Assembly (NCBI RefSeq): GCF_041146875.1
Contig: NZ_JBFRXP010000007.1
Location: 70,471 to 134,470, forward strand
From: Igneacidithiobacillus sp041146875
GTDB taxonomy: Bacteria > Pseudomonadota > Gammaproteobacteria > Acidithiobacillales > Acidithiobacillaceae
Direction: 5' to 3'
Length of the DNA: 64,000 bases
Shown here piece after piece: positions 1 through 10,462 of the stretch. The notes beneath the pieces were generated by a model, which did no database searches, had not been told where the DNA came from, and saw nothing but the letters and a program-made list of their open reading frames with translations. Made by a program: the position numbers and the translations under genes. The first letter of the stretch is position 1, and the number at the start of each line of letters is the position of its first letter.

Positions 1-88
1 CTTGATCCGCAGGGGTATCCAGATTCAGGGTTTCAATAATAAGGCTAGCAAGGGCAGATTCCTCGGTAGTCAATAAACTGCTACTCAT
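1..88 (-). CDS. Acyl carrier protein, N-terminal part (runs off the left edge)
   Basis: Reading leftwards from an ATG at 88, the frame stays open to the window edge and gives 29 residues beginning MSSSLLTTEESALASLI and continuing IETLNLDTPADQ. The pattern of a hydrophobic helix followed by LNLD and a short acidic stretch is what precedes the phosphopantetheine-serine helix in acyl carrier proteins. The attachment serine itself lies outside the window. A weak purine stretch (GGCGGGTAGAT) precedes the ATG. The chorismatase gene 600 bp away suggests a carrier protein dedicated to aryl-polyene assembly rather than the housekeeping AcpP. The family call is an inference from a short fragment. Confidence 0.5.
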   Translation of the reverse strand, partial: MSSSLLTTEESALASLIIETLNLDTPADQ

Positions 89-187
89 ATCTACCCGCCA
101 TTGCACTTGCTGATTTTGCAATCGACTTGCAATAAATCCAAAATCCAGGGCCTCCGATATAAAAAACGCTTCGCACCATGATAACGT

Positions 188-523
188 CTAGCCGCCAGAC
201 GAATCTCCCGTGATTTTCTTGGAGAATGCATTTGCCCCGGCTTTCATGGCATCCCAAGTCATTTCCGCACCATTGGCAATCCCCTGACCAATTTGTGTAG
301 CACCTTTGCTCACATGGTCGGCGCCCCGACTAAATTGTTGAGAAACGCTGCCAGCATTTGCGGAAGGGCTCTCCCTAGTCACCTGCGCGGGTGAAGCATA
401 TTGGGCGGCGGGCGCTTGGCCTTCCGTGCCGCGAGCAGGTGCAACGCGCTGGGCGCATGCAGCGCACGCTATAGTCAGCGCTGCCAGTACAACGCTAGTA
501 ACAGTGATGCGATAGGAAATCAT
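188..523 (-). CDS. Small exported or lipoprotein-like protein of unknown function
   Basis: The 111-residue product starts at the ATG at 523; an in-frame ATG at 547 would add eight residues ahead of what looks like a complete signal peptide. The N-terminus (MISYRITVTSVVLAALTIACAACAQ) has a charged start, a hydrophobic core and two cysteines near the probable cleavage site, although neither matches a clean lipobox. The mature part is Ala/Gly/Ser-rich and low in complexity, with a GxxxG-like run (GATQIGQGIANGAEMTWDA) that could form one amphipathic helix. No family is recognised. It lies between the acyl carrier protein fragment on the same strand and the divergent chorismatase gene, so a role in the same envelope pigment locus is possible but unproven. 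Confidence 0.55.
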   Translation of the reverse strand: MISYRITVTSVVLAALTIACAACAQRVAPARGTEGQAPAAQYASPAQVTRESPSANAGSVSQQFSRGADHVSKGATQIGQGIANGAEMTWDAMKAGANAFSKKITGDSSGG

Positions 524-683
524 GGTTCTTAGGGTAGCCGTTTCCATGATCGAACGCTAGACCTGGGCGGGGCCTAGCGGCTGCGCCCGCAGTTCGGGCG
601 TGGCATACTCGTGCGCGTGATCCAGTGACGGGGAAACGAGATGACGACGGACCCAGCGTATGGGGCGCGAGGAAGAAAAAGAT

Positions 684-1688
684 ATGCCTGAAGCTTTGCA
701 GCTTCTCAGAGCCATGCCCGCGGCCCTGTTTCGCCAGTCTCCGGAGCAACTCGCACGGACTCTCGGTATCGTGCAGTATGGTGTGGGCGAGGCGGATGCA
801 GATCTGCATCAACTCGGCATTCCAGTGGCCAAGATTTCTGCACTACCCCTCAATGCGCCGGATGGTATTTGTGAGATATGGCGATCCTCTCTGCCGATCC
901 ACGAAGGCCGGGCGGGGGATGTCCACTGGCGCGATGATGGCACGGTAGCGTTTTTGACCTGGGAGCGAGGAGACACGGGCGAGGCCGCCTTGGAGGATAT
1001 GACCGATGCGGCCTATCGAGCACTATTCGCTGCTATAAATTCCCAGAATCATCATTTGTTGCGAGTCTGGAATTATATCGGCGAAATTAATGATGATTCC
1101 GCAGGACTGGAGCGCTACCGGCAATTCAACATTGGTCGGCAGCAGGCCTTTGTCGGAAGTGGGCGGTCGGTAGCGGGTGAGAGCGTGCCAGCGGCTAGTG
1201 CCCTGGGAGCAAATGGCTCTACTCTCGAATTGTTTGCCTTAAGTTCGCGACATGCAGCGATTACTATCGAGAACCCGCGTCAGATCAGTGCCTACCGCTA
1301 TCCCGCAGACTATGGGCCGCGCGCACCCACTTTTTCTCGCGCGAGTTTAGTGGATATCTTCGGTGCAACGCTGTTTATATCGGGAACCGCAAGCATCGTT
1401 GGCCATCAGACCGTGCATCAGGGGGATTGTCGCGCGCAGACGCGCGAGACCCTTCACAATATTCAGATACTATTAGACGAGACGCGTCTCCGGCATGGGG
1501 CTGTGTGGACATTGCAAGACCTGGAATTCAAGGTGTACTTGCGGTTCAGCTCGGACTTACCTACGGTGCTAGAGGAAATGGAACGCGTCATTGCTGGGCC
1601 AGCCAAGGCTCTCTTTCTGCAGGCGGATATTTGCCGAAGGGACCTCTTGGTAGAAATTGAGGCGGTCGGGTTGGCGTCGGCTAGCTAG
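684..1688 (+). CDS. Chorismatase, XanB2/FkbO/Hyg5-like
   Basis: The 334-residue protein belongs to the chorismatase family (XanB2, FkbO, Hyg5), which hydrolyses chorismate to pyruvate plus a hydroxybenzoate or dihydroxy acid. Recognisable segments are RVWNYIGEIN near residue 135, RQFNIGRQQAF shortly after, AYRYPADYGPR and FSRASL in the middle, and ISGTASIVGH in the C-terminal half, which is the signature of the active-site region. In Xanthomonas, XanB2 supplies 3- and 4-hydroxybenzoate for the yellow aryl-polyene pigment xanthomonadin and for ubiquinone. The ATG at 684 is chosen because GAGGAAG lies about nine bases upstream; an ATG at 660 is also in frame. Which hydroxybenzoate it makes cannot be read from the sequence. 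Confidence 0.8.
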   Translation: MPEALQLLRAMPAALFRQSPEQLARTLGIVQYGVGEADADLHQLGIPVAKISALPLNAPDGICEIWRSSLPIHEGRAGDVHWRDDGTVAFLTWERGDTGEAALEDMTDAAYRALFAAINSQNHHLLRVWNYIGEINDDSAGLERYRQFNIGRQQAFVGSGRSVAGESVPAASALGANGSTLELFALSSRHAAITIENPRQISAYRYPADYGPRAPTFSRASLVDIFGATLFISGTASIVGHQTVHQGDCRAQTRETLHNIQILLDETRLRHGAVWTLQDLEFKVYLRFSSDLPTVLEEMERVIAGPAKALFLQADICRRDLLVEIEAVGLASAS

Positions 1689-1753
1689 GCAGTGCCAGCC
1701 CCAATCTGCCACGGGCGCGCTATCCATTCCCCATGCACACGAAACATCCGGTG

Positions 1754-2758
1754 CTATTGGCGGTGATAGGCGACCACCCGCTCCACCTCATTTTTCGCAC
1801 CGAGGATCACCGGCACGCGCTGATGTAGCCCGGTGGGTTTGATATCCAGAATTCGTTCCCGCCCGGTACTGGCTGCGCCACCGGCCTGTTCAATCAAAAA
1901 GCCCATGGGGTTGGCCTCATAGAGCAGGCGCAGCTTGCCTGGTTTCTTCGGGTCACGGGTGTCGAAGGGGTAGAGAAAGACGCCGCCACGGCAGAGGATG
2001 CGATGTACGTCGGCAACCATGGAACCGACCCAGCGCATATTGAAATCGCGCTCGCGCGGACCTTCCTTGCCAGCGTTCAATTCGTCGATGTAGCGCCGCA
2101 CCGGTGCTTCCCAATGCCGATGATTGCTCATGTTGATGGCATATTCGCTGGTATTTTCAGGAATCTGCATCTGCGGGTGAGTAAGCACATACTCTCCCAC
2201 CTCTGGCAGCAGGGTGAAGCCATTGACGCCATAGCCGGTGCTATAGACCAGCATGTTGCTGGAGCCGTAGAGGGCATAGCCGGCACACACCTGTTCTGCA
2301 CCGGGCTGCAAAAAATCTTCCAGTTGGGCATTCTCACCCGCTACCGGTGCCTTGAGGATGCTGAAGATGGTGCCGACGCTGATCCCCACATCGATATTGC
2401 TGGAGCCGTCCAACGGATCGAAGAGCAAGAGATACTTGCCGCGCGGGATGCCCGCGGGAATGTTGTAGGGGCCATCCTCTTCTTCAGAAACCATGCCCGC
2501 CAGATGCCCGGTCCAGTCCATGGATTTGAGGATGGCGTCGTTAGCAATGACGTCGAGTTTTTTCTGCACCTCTCCCTGTACGTTGCCGGTTTCCGCGCTG
2601 CCGAGGGCACCTACCAAGGCGCCGCGATACACCTGCGAGCCAATGAACTTACAGGCGACCATCAGGTCGTTGAGCAGGGCGGCGAAGTCGCCGGAGGCCT
2701 CTGGGTAGAGGCGAGTTTCTTCGATGATGAATTGACTGAGGGTGGTACCAATCTGCAT
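1754..2758 (-). CDS. fbp: Fructose-1,6-bisphosphatase class I
   Basis: The 334-residue cytoplasmic enzyme hydrolyses fructose-1,6-bisphosphate to fructose-6-phosphate in gluconeogenesis and, in an autotroph, in the Calvin cycle. The metal-binding acidic cluster SEEEDG (residues 91-96) and the core motif DPLDGSSNID (114-123) are intact, and the length matches class I enzymes. The start at 2758 (MQIGTTLSQF) is preferred because AAGGATCACC lies just upstream and the further in-frame extension does not look like family sequence. It is the last gene of the long minus-strand run, 23 bases after zapD, and converges on the chorismatase gene. Confidence 0.95.
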   Translation of the reverse strand: MQIGTTLSQFIIEETRLYPEASGDFAALLNDLMVACKFIGSQVYRGALVGALGSAETGNVQGEVQKKLDVIANDAILKSMDWTGHLAGMVSEEEDGPYNIPAGIPRGKYLLLFDPLDGSSNIDVGISVGTIFSILKAPVAGENAQLEDFLQPGAEQVCAGYALYGSSNMLVYSTGYGVNGFTLLPEVGEYVLTHPQMQIPENTSEYAINMSNHRHWEAPVRRYIDELNAGKEGPRERDFNMRWVGSMVADVHRILCRGGVFLYPFDTRDPKKPGKLRLLYEANPMGFLIEQAGGAASTGRERILDIKPTGLHQRVPVILGAKNEVERVVAYHRQ

Positions 2759-2781
2759 GGCTGGTGATCCTTTTGGCCGGT

Positions 2782-3531
2782 TCAACAGGCGCTGAGCGCC
2801 AGACGAAATTCGATGCTGGATTCTAGCGCGCGGCTTGGTCCGGGGTCTATCCACTCGAGAAACTGGATGTGCAAGCGATGAATGCCGCCACTAATTTTGG
2901 GATAGAGGTGTGCGTCTTGCGTTTCAACCTGCAATAAAGATAAGGAGTGCCGGGGGTTGAGCGGGGTACCAAAGCGTCCATGTTCGGCGGTCTGCGTACT
3001 CCAATCGAGGGATTCCCGCAAAAAACGGAGAATGAGTGCGGCGCTGCTTTCCAGCAGGGTAAAATCAGCCCGCCAGTGCTGAAATTGGGCGACACGAAAG
3101 GCTGGCTCTTGTTGCTCCCAAAAGGCCAGCAATGGCAGATCAGCACCGGTCAGCCCGCCAGCAACGGATTGGCGCCCGCGCGCCAGCTGCAGTAGCTCTT
3201 GGTGCCGTAAGGGTTCGGCAAAGCCCTGGTGGCTGTCGCGTAAGGCCTGTTGCTGCTCACGTAGGCGATTTTCCCAACGGCCAAGAGCCGAGTGATTTAC
3301 CAGTTCCGATTCTTTCCATGCATGCAGCGTTTGGATGAGGCGGTCCAACTCCAGGAGCAAATCAATGCGTAACTCTGGGCGTTGGCAAAAATCAAAAAGT
3401 TCCAGAAAAGTACGCAGAACGGCACGCAAGGCCTCTGGCTCGGAAAAATTTCGATCCAGACAATGAAATATACCTTCGAGGCGCAGCAGGGATCTCGTCC
3501 TCTCTTGCAACGCAGATTCGTATAGGGCCAT
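2782..3531 (-). CDS. zapD: Cell division protein ZapD (YacF)
   Basis: The 249-residue protein matches ZapD, which crosslinks and stabilises FtsZ bundles at the division ring. Family features are the N-terminal YESALQERTRSLLRLE helix, the all-alpha first half rich in Leu and Arg, and the beta-rich C-terminal half ending near IQFLEW. The ATG at 3531 follows GGAAAGAA at suitable spacing; an upstream extension lacks similarity. The order pilD, coaE, zapD is the classic arrangement in beta- and gamma-proteobacteria, which supports the call. Confidence 0.88.
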   Translation of the reverse strand: MALYESALQERTRSLLRLEGIFHCLDRNFSEPEALRAVLRTFLELFDFCQRPELRIDLLLELDRLIQTLHAWKESELVNHSALGRWENRLREQQQALRDSHQGFAEPLRHQELLQLARGRQSVAGGLTGADLPLLAFWEQQEPAFRVAQFQHWRADFTLLESSAALILRFLRESLDWSTQTAEHGRFGTPLNPRHSLSLLQVETQDAHLYPKISGGIHRLHIQFLEWIDPGPSRALESSIEFRLALSAC

Positions 3532-3597
3532 CGCTACATTCTTTCCAATTCCTACCCGAGAGTGCCACAAGCCTTGGTAGGAAGCAAAAACCTAACC

Positions 3598-4194
3598 TTA
3601 TGAGCACAGGGTTTGCCACCAGTAGAGAAGGCGGCGCTGCAAGTCGGCAGGTTTTTGCCTATTGGCGATGATCCATGTGGCGATACTCCGGCGCTCTTCT
3701 GGATGTATCTGTTGCTCGATAGCGGCCTTTGCCGTTTTCCGGTCCCAGCCGCGTTGGGCCAAGCGCTCGACTTGTAGCCAATTGGGACAATCAATCAATA
3801 ATACACCGTCAAGCAATTTTTGATACCGGCTTTCAACGAGCAAAGGCAATACCCAAAGAATGATCGCTGTGGGTTCTTGTGCGGCAATCACATCGCTTTC
3901 CATCAGAAAGCACTGGCGAATTTGCGGATGGAGCAGTTCTTCCAGCCAGCGTTTGGCGCTGGGGTCGGAGAAAATTTGCTGGCGTAGTCGAGCGCGATCC
4001 AAGCTACCGTCTGCCTGCAAAATCGCGGAACCAAAATGCTGAGCGATTCGTTCCAGATTGGCATGGCCGGGTCGTACCAGGTCCCGGGCGAAGAGATCAG
4101 CATCAAGGATCTTCGCGCCTTGCGCTGCGAGAACATCCGCAGCAAGACTCTTGCCGCAGGCAATGCCGCCGGTCAGCCCGATGCGTAGACTCAT
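3598..4194 (-). CDS. coaE: Dephospho-CoA kinase
   Basis: The 198-residue kinase catalyses the last step of coenzyme A synthesis, phosphorylating the ribose 3'-hydroxyl of dephospho-CoA. The N-terminus carries the P-loop LTGGIACGKS (residues 7-16), followed by DADLFARDLV, which matches the conserved Asp-Ala-Asp region binding substrate, and HPQIRQ of the CoA domain. The start codon overlaps the pilD stop by one base (TAATG arrangement), indicating translational coupling. Length and domain order are normal. Confidence 0.94.
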   Translation of the reverse strand: MSLRIGLTGGIACGKSLAADVLAAQGAKILDADLFARDLVRPGHANLERIAQHFGSAILQADGSLDRARLRQQIFSDPSAKRWLEELLHPQIRQCFLMESDVIAAQEPTAIILWVLPLLVESRYQKLLDGVLLIDCPNWLQVERLAQRGWDRKTAKAAIEQQIHPEERRSIATWIIANRQKPADLQRRLLYWWQTLCS

Positions 4195-4994
4195 TACGGG
4201 GCGGCCAAATGCAGGAATTGCTCGATCACCACTTGTGGCCAGAGGAGCATGGTCGCTGCACCCAAGGCCAAGTAGGGACCAAAGGGAATGGCGTAGTCGC
4301 GGCCTTTACCACTGGCGAGAAAGACAATGGCTACCAGCCCACCGCTCAATGCCGCGAGAAACAGGGCAAGAAACATGTCTTGCCAACCGAGCCAGGCGCC
4401 GATCATGCCGAGCAGCTTGAAATCGCCGTGCCCCATGCCCTCACGCCCGCTAAGGCGCAAATAGATTTCTGCCAAGCCGCGCAGCAGGCCGTAGCCAAGC
4501 ACCAATCCCAGGAGGGCATCAAGCGGGCGAGTCAGCGCAAAGTCTTGTGTGAGAAAGGCGCTGGCGTTGATTAGCAAGCCGAGAACCATACCGGACTTAG
4601 TAATACGGTCGGGGAGGAGATAGGTCTCGAGGTCGATGAGAGTGAGGGCAAGCAGGGCCCAGAGCAGAATCAGCGCAGGCAGGAGTTGTCCATGCCAACC
4701 AATGACCCAGGCGGCCAGTATGGCCAATAAAGCAGCAACGATCTCCACTAGGGGATAGCGTCCGGAAATGGCCCCTTGGCAGTAGCGACATCGTCCCCGC
4801 AGGCTGAGCCAGCTCAGCACGGGAATGTTATCCCAGGGACGTAACTCGTGCCCACACAGTGGACAATGCGACCCAGGGAAGACGATGGATTCGTGTCGCG
4901 GTAGGCGATGAATCACAACGTTTAAAAAACTGCCGACCAAGAGGCCGATGACTGCCAGGAGCGTCCATGCCAGGGGCTCAAGTGTCGTTGGCAT
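4194..4994 (-). CDS. pilD: Prepilin peptidase / N-methyltransferase PilD
   Basis: The 266-residue inner-membrane protein cleaves and N-methylates type IV prepilins and pseudopilins. It has the N-terminal GSFLNVVIHRLP segment, the zinc-type tetracysteine region (C44, C47, C69, C72) that marks the bifunctional subclass, and the two catalytic aspartates of the family: D121 in LTLIDLETYLLPD and D191 in the GHGD motif. Several hydrophobic segments fill the C-terminal half. It overlaps the end of pilR by 17 bases. pilC, normally between pilB and pilD, is not in this locus. Confidence 0.94.
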   Translation of the reverse strand: MPTTLEPLAWTLLAVIGLLVGSFLNVVIHRLPRHESIVFPGSHCPLCGHELRPWDNIPVLSWLSLRGRCRYCQGAISGRYPLVEIVAALLAILAAWVIGWHGQLLPALILLWALLALTLIDLETYLLPDRITKSGMVLGLLINASAFLTQDFALTRPLDALLGLVLGYGLLRGLAEIYLRLSGREGMGHGDFKLLGMIGAWLGWQDMFLALFLAALSGGLVAIVFLASGKGRDYAIPFGPYLALGAATMLLWPQVVIEQFLHLAAP

Positions 4995-6345
4995 AAACGG
5001 TCCCTTTTTTGCCGAGTTGCATACGCATGGACAATGAGCGTTGGCTGATGCCTAAATTCTGCGCACAGGCCTCCGCATGGTTCTGCGCGGCAGTGAGTTG
5101 ACTGAGGAGGAAACGTTGTTCTGCGTCCCGGAGCCGTTGCGCCAGAGGCGAAAGACCCACTGCCGTAGCGGGTGCTGCTTGCGCATCCGGGAATTCCTCC
5201 GGCCGGAGGTCATGGAGCATGATCTCCGGTCCGATATGCAGGGCGAAGGCGCGTTCGAGAAGGTTTTCCAATTCGCGCACGTTGCCAGGAAAGGGTTGCT
5301 GCGTTAGCCAGTTGAGGGCGGTTGGCTGCAATTTTGGTGTTGCTTTGCCCTGGCGTTGGGCGATTTTGTGCAACAGCGCTCCGGCCAATAGGGGGACGTC
5401 GCCACTCCGTTGGCGTAGGGGTGGAATTTGTAGAGGGACGACATGAATGCGGTAGTAAAGATCGGCGCGAAATTCGCCAGCGCTGATCAGCTCTTGTAGA
5501 TTACGATGGGTGGCGGTGATCAAGCGGATGTCGATGGGAATCTCGGCGCTGGCGCCGATCGGGCGGATGCGCCGTTCCTGCAGGGCGCGTAGGAGTTTTA
5601 CCTGCATCGCCATGGGGACGTCACCAATCTCGTCGAGAAACAAGGTGCCACCATCGGCAGCGAGGAACAGGCCTTGACGCTTCTGACTGGCACCAGTAAA
5701 CGCCCCTTTCTCGCTGCCAAAGAGTTCGCTTTCCAACAAGCCCTCGGGGATGGCAGCACAATTCACGGCTACAAAGGGCTTGTCGCGGCGCGGTCCGGCG
5801 TCGTGTATGGCGCGTGCGCTGAGCTCCTTGCCGGTGCCAGATTCACCGGACAAGAACACCGGAGCGTTACTGCGTGCCAGAAGATGAATCTGCTGGCGTA
5901 AGTCGCGCATTCCAGGGCTGTTACCGACCAAACGCTCGATGCCATGGCCTACGCCCTCAGATTCGAGTGTAGCAAGGGCTTTTGCTTGCTCTACCAACCG
6001 GCGCAGGCGCGGAAGTTCAATCGGCTTGGTCATGAAATCAAAGGCACCGGCCTGCATGGCCTCGACCGCCCCCTCAGTTGAGGAATAGGCGGTAATGACT
6101 GCGACGGGTAGTTGCGGGACGTGGCGATGAATATGACGCACGAGCTCCAGGCCGCTGCCGTCGGGTAGACGTAAATCCGTTAGACAGAGATGGAAGGAAT
6201 GGTTGTTCAAGGCACCTTGCGCCTCACGCAAGCTGTGCGTGCAAAGCACATGGAAGCCCATCTCAGAGAGGGTGATGTCGAGCAACTCCGTGATGGTTTG
6301 CTCATCATCCAATACCAAGGCCCACGCGCCGGTTTTTTCGTTCAT
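4978..6345 (-). CDS. pilR: Sigma-54-dependent response regulator PilR
   Basis: The 455-residue regulator has a receiver domain (acceptor D57 in CLTDLRLPDGSG), a central AAA+ domain with GESGTGKE (Walker A), the canonical GAFTGA sigma-54 contact loop and GTLFLDEIGD (Walker B), and a C-terminal Fis-type helix-turn-helix (QNLGISQRSLSMRMQ). It would activate sigma-54 promoters such as that of the major pilin when phosphorylated by PilS. The ATG at 6345 overlaps the pilS stop as ATGA; an ATG at 6366 would add seven residues. The adjacent sensor kinase and pilB/pilD favour PilR over other NtrC-family members. Confidence 0.9.
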   Translation of the reverse strand: MNEKTGAWALVLDDEQTITELLDITLSEMGFHVLCTHSLREAQGALNNHSFHLCLTDLRLPDGSGLELVRHIHRHVPQLPVAVITAYSSTEGAVEAMQAGAFDFMTKPIELPRLRRLVEQAKALATLESEGVGHGIERLVGNSPGMRDLRQQIHLLARSNAPVFLSGESGTGKELSARAIHDAGPRRDKPFVAVNCAAIPEGLLESELFGSEKGAFTGASQKRQGLFLAADGGTLFLDEIGDVPMAMQVKLLRALQERRIRPIGASAEIPIDIRLITATHRNLQELISAGEFRADLYYRIHVVPLQIPPLRQRSGDVPLLAGALLHKIAQRQGKATPKLQPTALNWLTQQPFPGNVRELENLLERAFALHIGPEIMLHDLRPEEFPDAQAAPATAVGLSPLAQRLRDAEQRFLLSQLTAAQNHAEACAQNLGISQRSLSMRMQLGKKGTVYANDT

Positions 6346-7931
6346 AATGGCGTACCCAGATGCCATTCAGAAAGCTTGAAAATAAACTCCGCCCCGCCGC
6401 CGCGATGATTCCGTATTTCGATATCTGCTTGATTGGCGCGTAGCAGTTCGCGTACGAGAGGTAAGCCAAGACCCGTGCCCAGGGATTCCGTAGTAAAAAA
6501 GGGTTCAAAAATACGTTCCATATTTTCTTGTGGGATACCCGGACCATGGTCTCGCACGCGTATTTCCAGCTCCCCCCTATCGGCCAAAAATCGCACAGCA
6601 ATATCCACTTGTAGAGTACCATCCTCAGCACGTCCATAACGTGCTGCATTCAATAGCAAGTTTGCGAAAACCTGCTGTAGTTGCTCGGGATCACAGCTTG
6701 CAAGTGGGAGACTATTGGGAGCGTCAAGCGCTATTTGTAGGTCTTTTAATCCAGGGTCTTCACGGAGTTGATTTAAGACCACAGGTAACCAAGCGGCCAG
6801 AGAAATTGGTTCCGGATGGGCCGCTCGGGGGCGAGCCATTTCCAGAACGGAATCGACAATGCGATTCAGTCGCTGCGACTCGCGATCAATGATGTTCAGT
6901 AGACGTTTTTCACTATCATTTAGCGTACGCTCACCCAACAGTTGTGCCGCATGGCGAATGGCGCTCAGTGGATTGCGAATCTCGTGCGCGATGTTCGCGG
7001 CGAGGCGCCCGAGTGCAGCCATCTGCACCTCGCGCTGCCGTTCCCGTAGTATCGTGGCGTCGCGTAAGGTTATAAGATTGTATGGCGTATTAGGAAGAGC
7101 CACGCTTTGCACCCAAAAACTTCGCTTTTTTCCGATCCCATCCGGTGCCGAAAGTTGCAGTTCTTTCTCGCTCCTTGAGCCTTGGGTATAAAGAAAGTCC
7201 GCGAGTTCTGGGCGCAAAAGATCAAGCGCTTCTGGCAATCCAACATCATTTTGAAAATCTATCATTGCGCGTGCAATGGGGTTGCTGAACAACACGCGGT
7301 GTTGACGATCAAGGACTAAAAGGCCGGCATCAGTCTGCTGAATGATTTCGCGATTTAGGGTGTTTAAATCGATAATTTCTTGTTCTCTGGCGGCGCTCCA
7401 GATGGCGTTACGCTCTCGACTCCGTACGAGATTGTCAGCGAGAAACGCGACCGTGAGCAAGGCAACAATATAAATCAAGGTGCGACTGGACAACCATTCA
7501 ATATCTTGCAGACCACTAATCAACAGGATAAGCAGGATGAGAATCCACACGATAGCTAGCGCCGCTCTGCCACGTAGCTGGTAGGCATTGGCAATGAGTA
7601 ATAGCAATGGCAGTACGGCGAGCGTACCCGATAATCCGCCGGTTAGGGTGAAGAGTGTGAGAACCAGAGCGATGTCGATGATGCTGGTGAAAAGTTTACT
7701 CGCGTCCTGCCAGAAGTTCGGCCACAATTGTAAAGTAAATAATATGCCTAGGCTCCAAATCAGAGCGACAGTACTGGTGTCGCGAACGGCAGGAGCGAGA
7801 CCGGAAGACTCTAGAATCAGAGTGTTGGTCGATAGCGTACTGATCAGGACGAGAACGACGCTGACGAGGAGACGCGAAATTGCAATGCTCCAAGCCTCCA
7901 TCTGGAGTCGATGAACAGGACCAGTCTGCAT
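6342..7931 (-). CDS. pilS: Sensor histidine kinase PilS
   Basis: The 529-residue kinase has an N-terminal block of about six hydrophobic helices (roughly residues 15-185), a PAS-like region (IIQQTDAGLLVLDRQHRVLF), a dimerisation/phosphoacceptor helix with NIAHEIRNPLSAIRH, and a HATPase domain with NLLLNAARYG (N box) and DHGPGIP. This matches PilS, which senses pilin levels in the membrane and controls PilR. The ATG at 7931 lies eight bases after the pilB stop with GGAG just before it; a TTG further upstream is less likely. Partner of the overlapping pilR gene. Confidence 0.88.
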   Translation of the reverse strand: MQTGPVHRLQMEAWSIAISRLLVSVVLVLISTLSTNTLILESSGLAPAVRDTSTVALIWSLGILFTLQLWPNFWQDASKLFTSIIDIALVLTLFTLTGGLSGTLAVLPLLLLIANAYQLRGRAALAIVWILILLILLISGLQDIEWLSSRTLIYIVALLTVAFLADNLVRSRERNAIWSAAREQEIIDLNTLNREIIQQTDAGLLVLDRQHRVLFSNPIARAMIDFQNDVGLPEALDLLRPELADFLYTQGSRSEKELQLSAPDGIGKKRSFWVQSVALPNTPYNLITLRDATILRERQREVQMAALGRLAANIAHEIRNPLSAIRHAAQLLGERTLNDSEKRLLNIIDRESQRLNRIVDSVLEMARPRAAHPEPISLAAWLPVVLNQLREDPGLKDLQIALDAPNSLPLASCDPEQLQQVFANLLLNAARYGRAEDGTLQVDIAVRFLADRGELEIRVRDHGPGIPQENMERIFEPFFTTESLGTGLGLPLVRELLRANQADIEIRNHRGGGAEFIFKLSEWHLGTPL

Positions 7932-7938
7932 TGCTCCG

Positions 7939-9639
<1,701 letters not shown>

Positions 9640-10462
9640 TTGCGCAACAATTCCTCCACGGCTCCGGCATCCGGCAACTGGCCGGTCCAGATACGAAAAC
9701 TCTCTGCCCCTTGCTCCACGAGCATGCCCAAGCCGTCTACGCAGCGCAGACCGCTGGCCTGGGCCGCCGCCAGCAAGGGGGTCTGTAAGGGTTTATAGAC
9801 GATATCACAAACTATGCTCGATTGGGGTAAAGCATCCAGATGGATTTCTGGGTAATTTTCGCCCTGTAGGCCGCGGCTGCTGGTATTCACTAACAGTTGG
9901 AGATCGCCGAGGAGCGGCGTGATTGCCGAGCGGGAAAGCACTATTGGGCGGATGGGTAGGGTGGGAAAGTCCGCGGCCAGGGCCTCGGCACGTGCCAGGG
10001 TGCGGTTGGCCAAGTAGATGGGCGTAGCGTCTTCGCTGGCGAGGGCGTGGAGCACGGCACGCGCCGCGCCACCAGCACCAATCACGAGGCTTGGGCCATT
10101 AACGGCACCGGCGTGCCGGCGCAGGGCGCGGGCAAAGCCAGTCACGTCGGTGTTTTCACCGAAGATGCGCCCATCGTCAAAGAGTAGCGTGTTGACCGCA
10201 CCGATGGCGCTAGCGCGCGGCGAGAGCTCGTCAACTAATTGCAAAACTGCTTCCTTGTGCGGGATGGTGACATTGATGCCGCGGACTCCCAGCGCCTGCA
10301 GGCCGCGAATGGCGTTGGACAATTCTTCTGCGCGCACCGGGAAGGGGGCATAGAGAAAGTCCACGCCCGTTTGCCTGGCAAATTCTTGCTGCATCCACGG
10401 CGACAAACTGTGCTGCACCGGGTTGCCGATGATGCCACAAACGATGGCGCCGCCGCTCGGCT

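Noticed and set aside
2003..2767. 254-codon plus-strand open frame opposite fbp
   Set aside because: Fully antisense to a conserved enzyme; the amino-acid pattern does not match any family and follows from the codon bias of fbp.
3879..4574. 231-codon plus-strand open frame opposite coaE and pilD
   Set aside because: It spans two well-supported minus-strand genes and has low-complexity, His/Gln-rich shadow composition.
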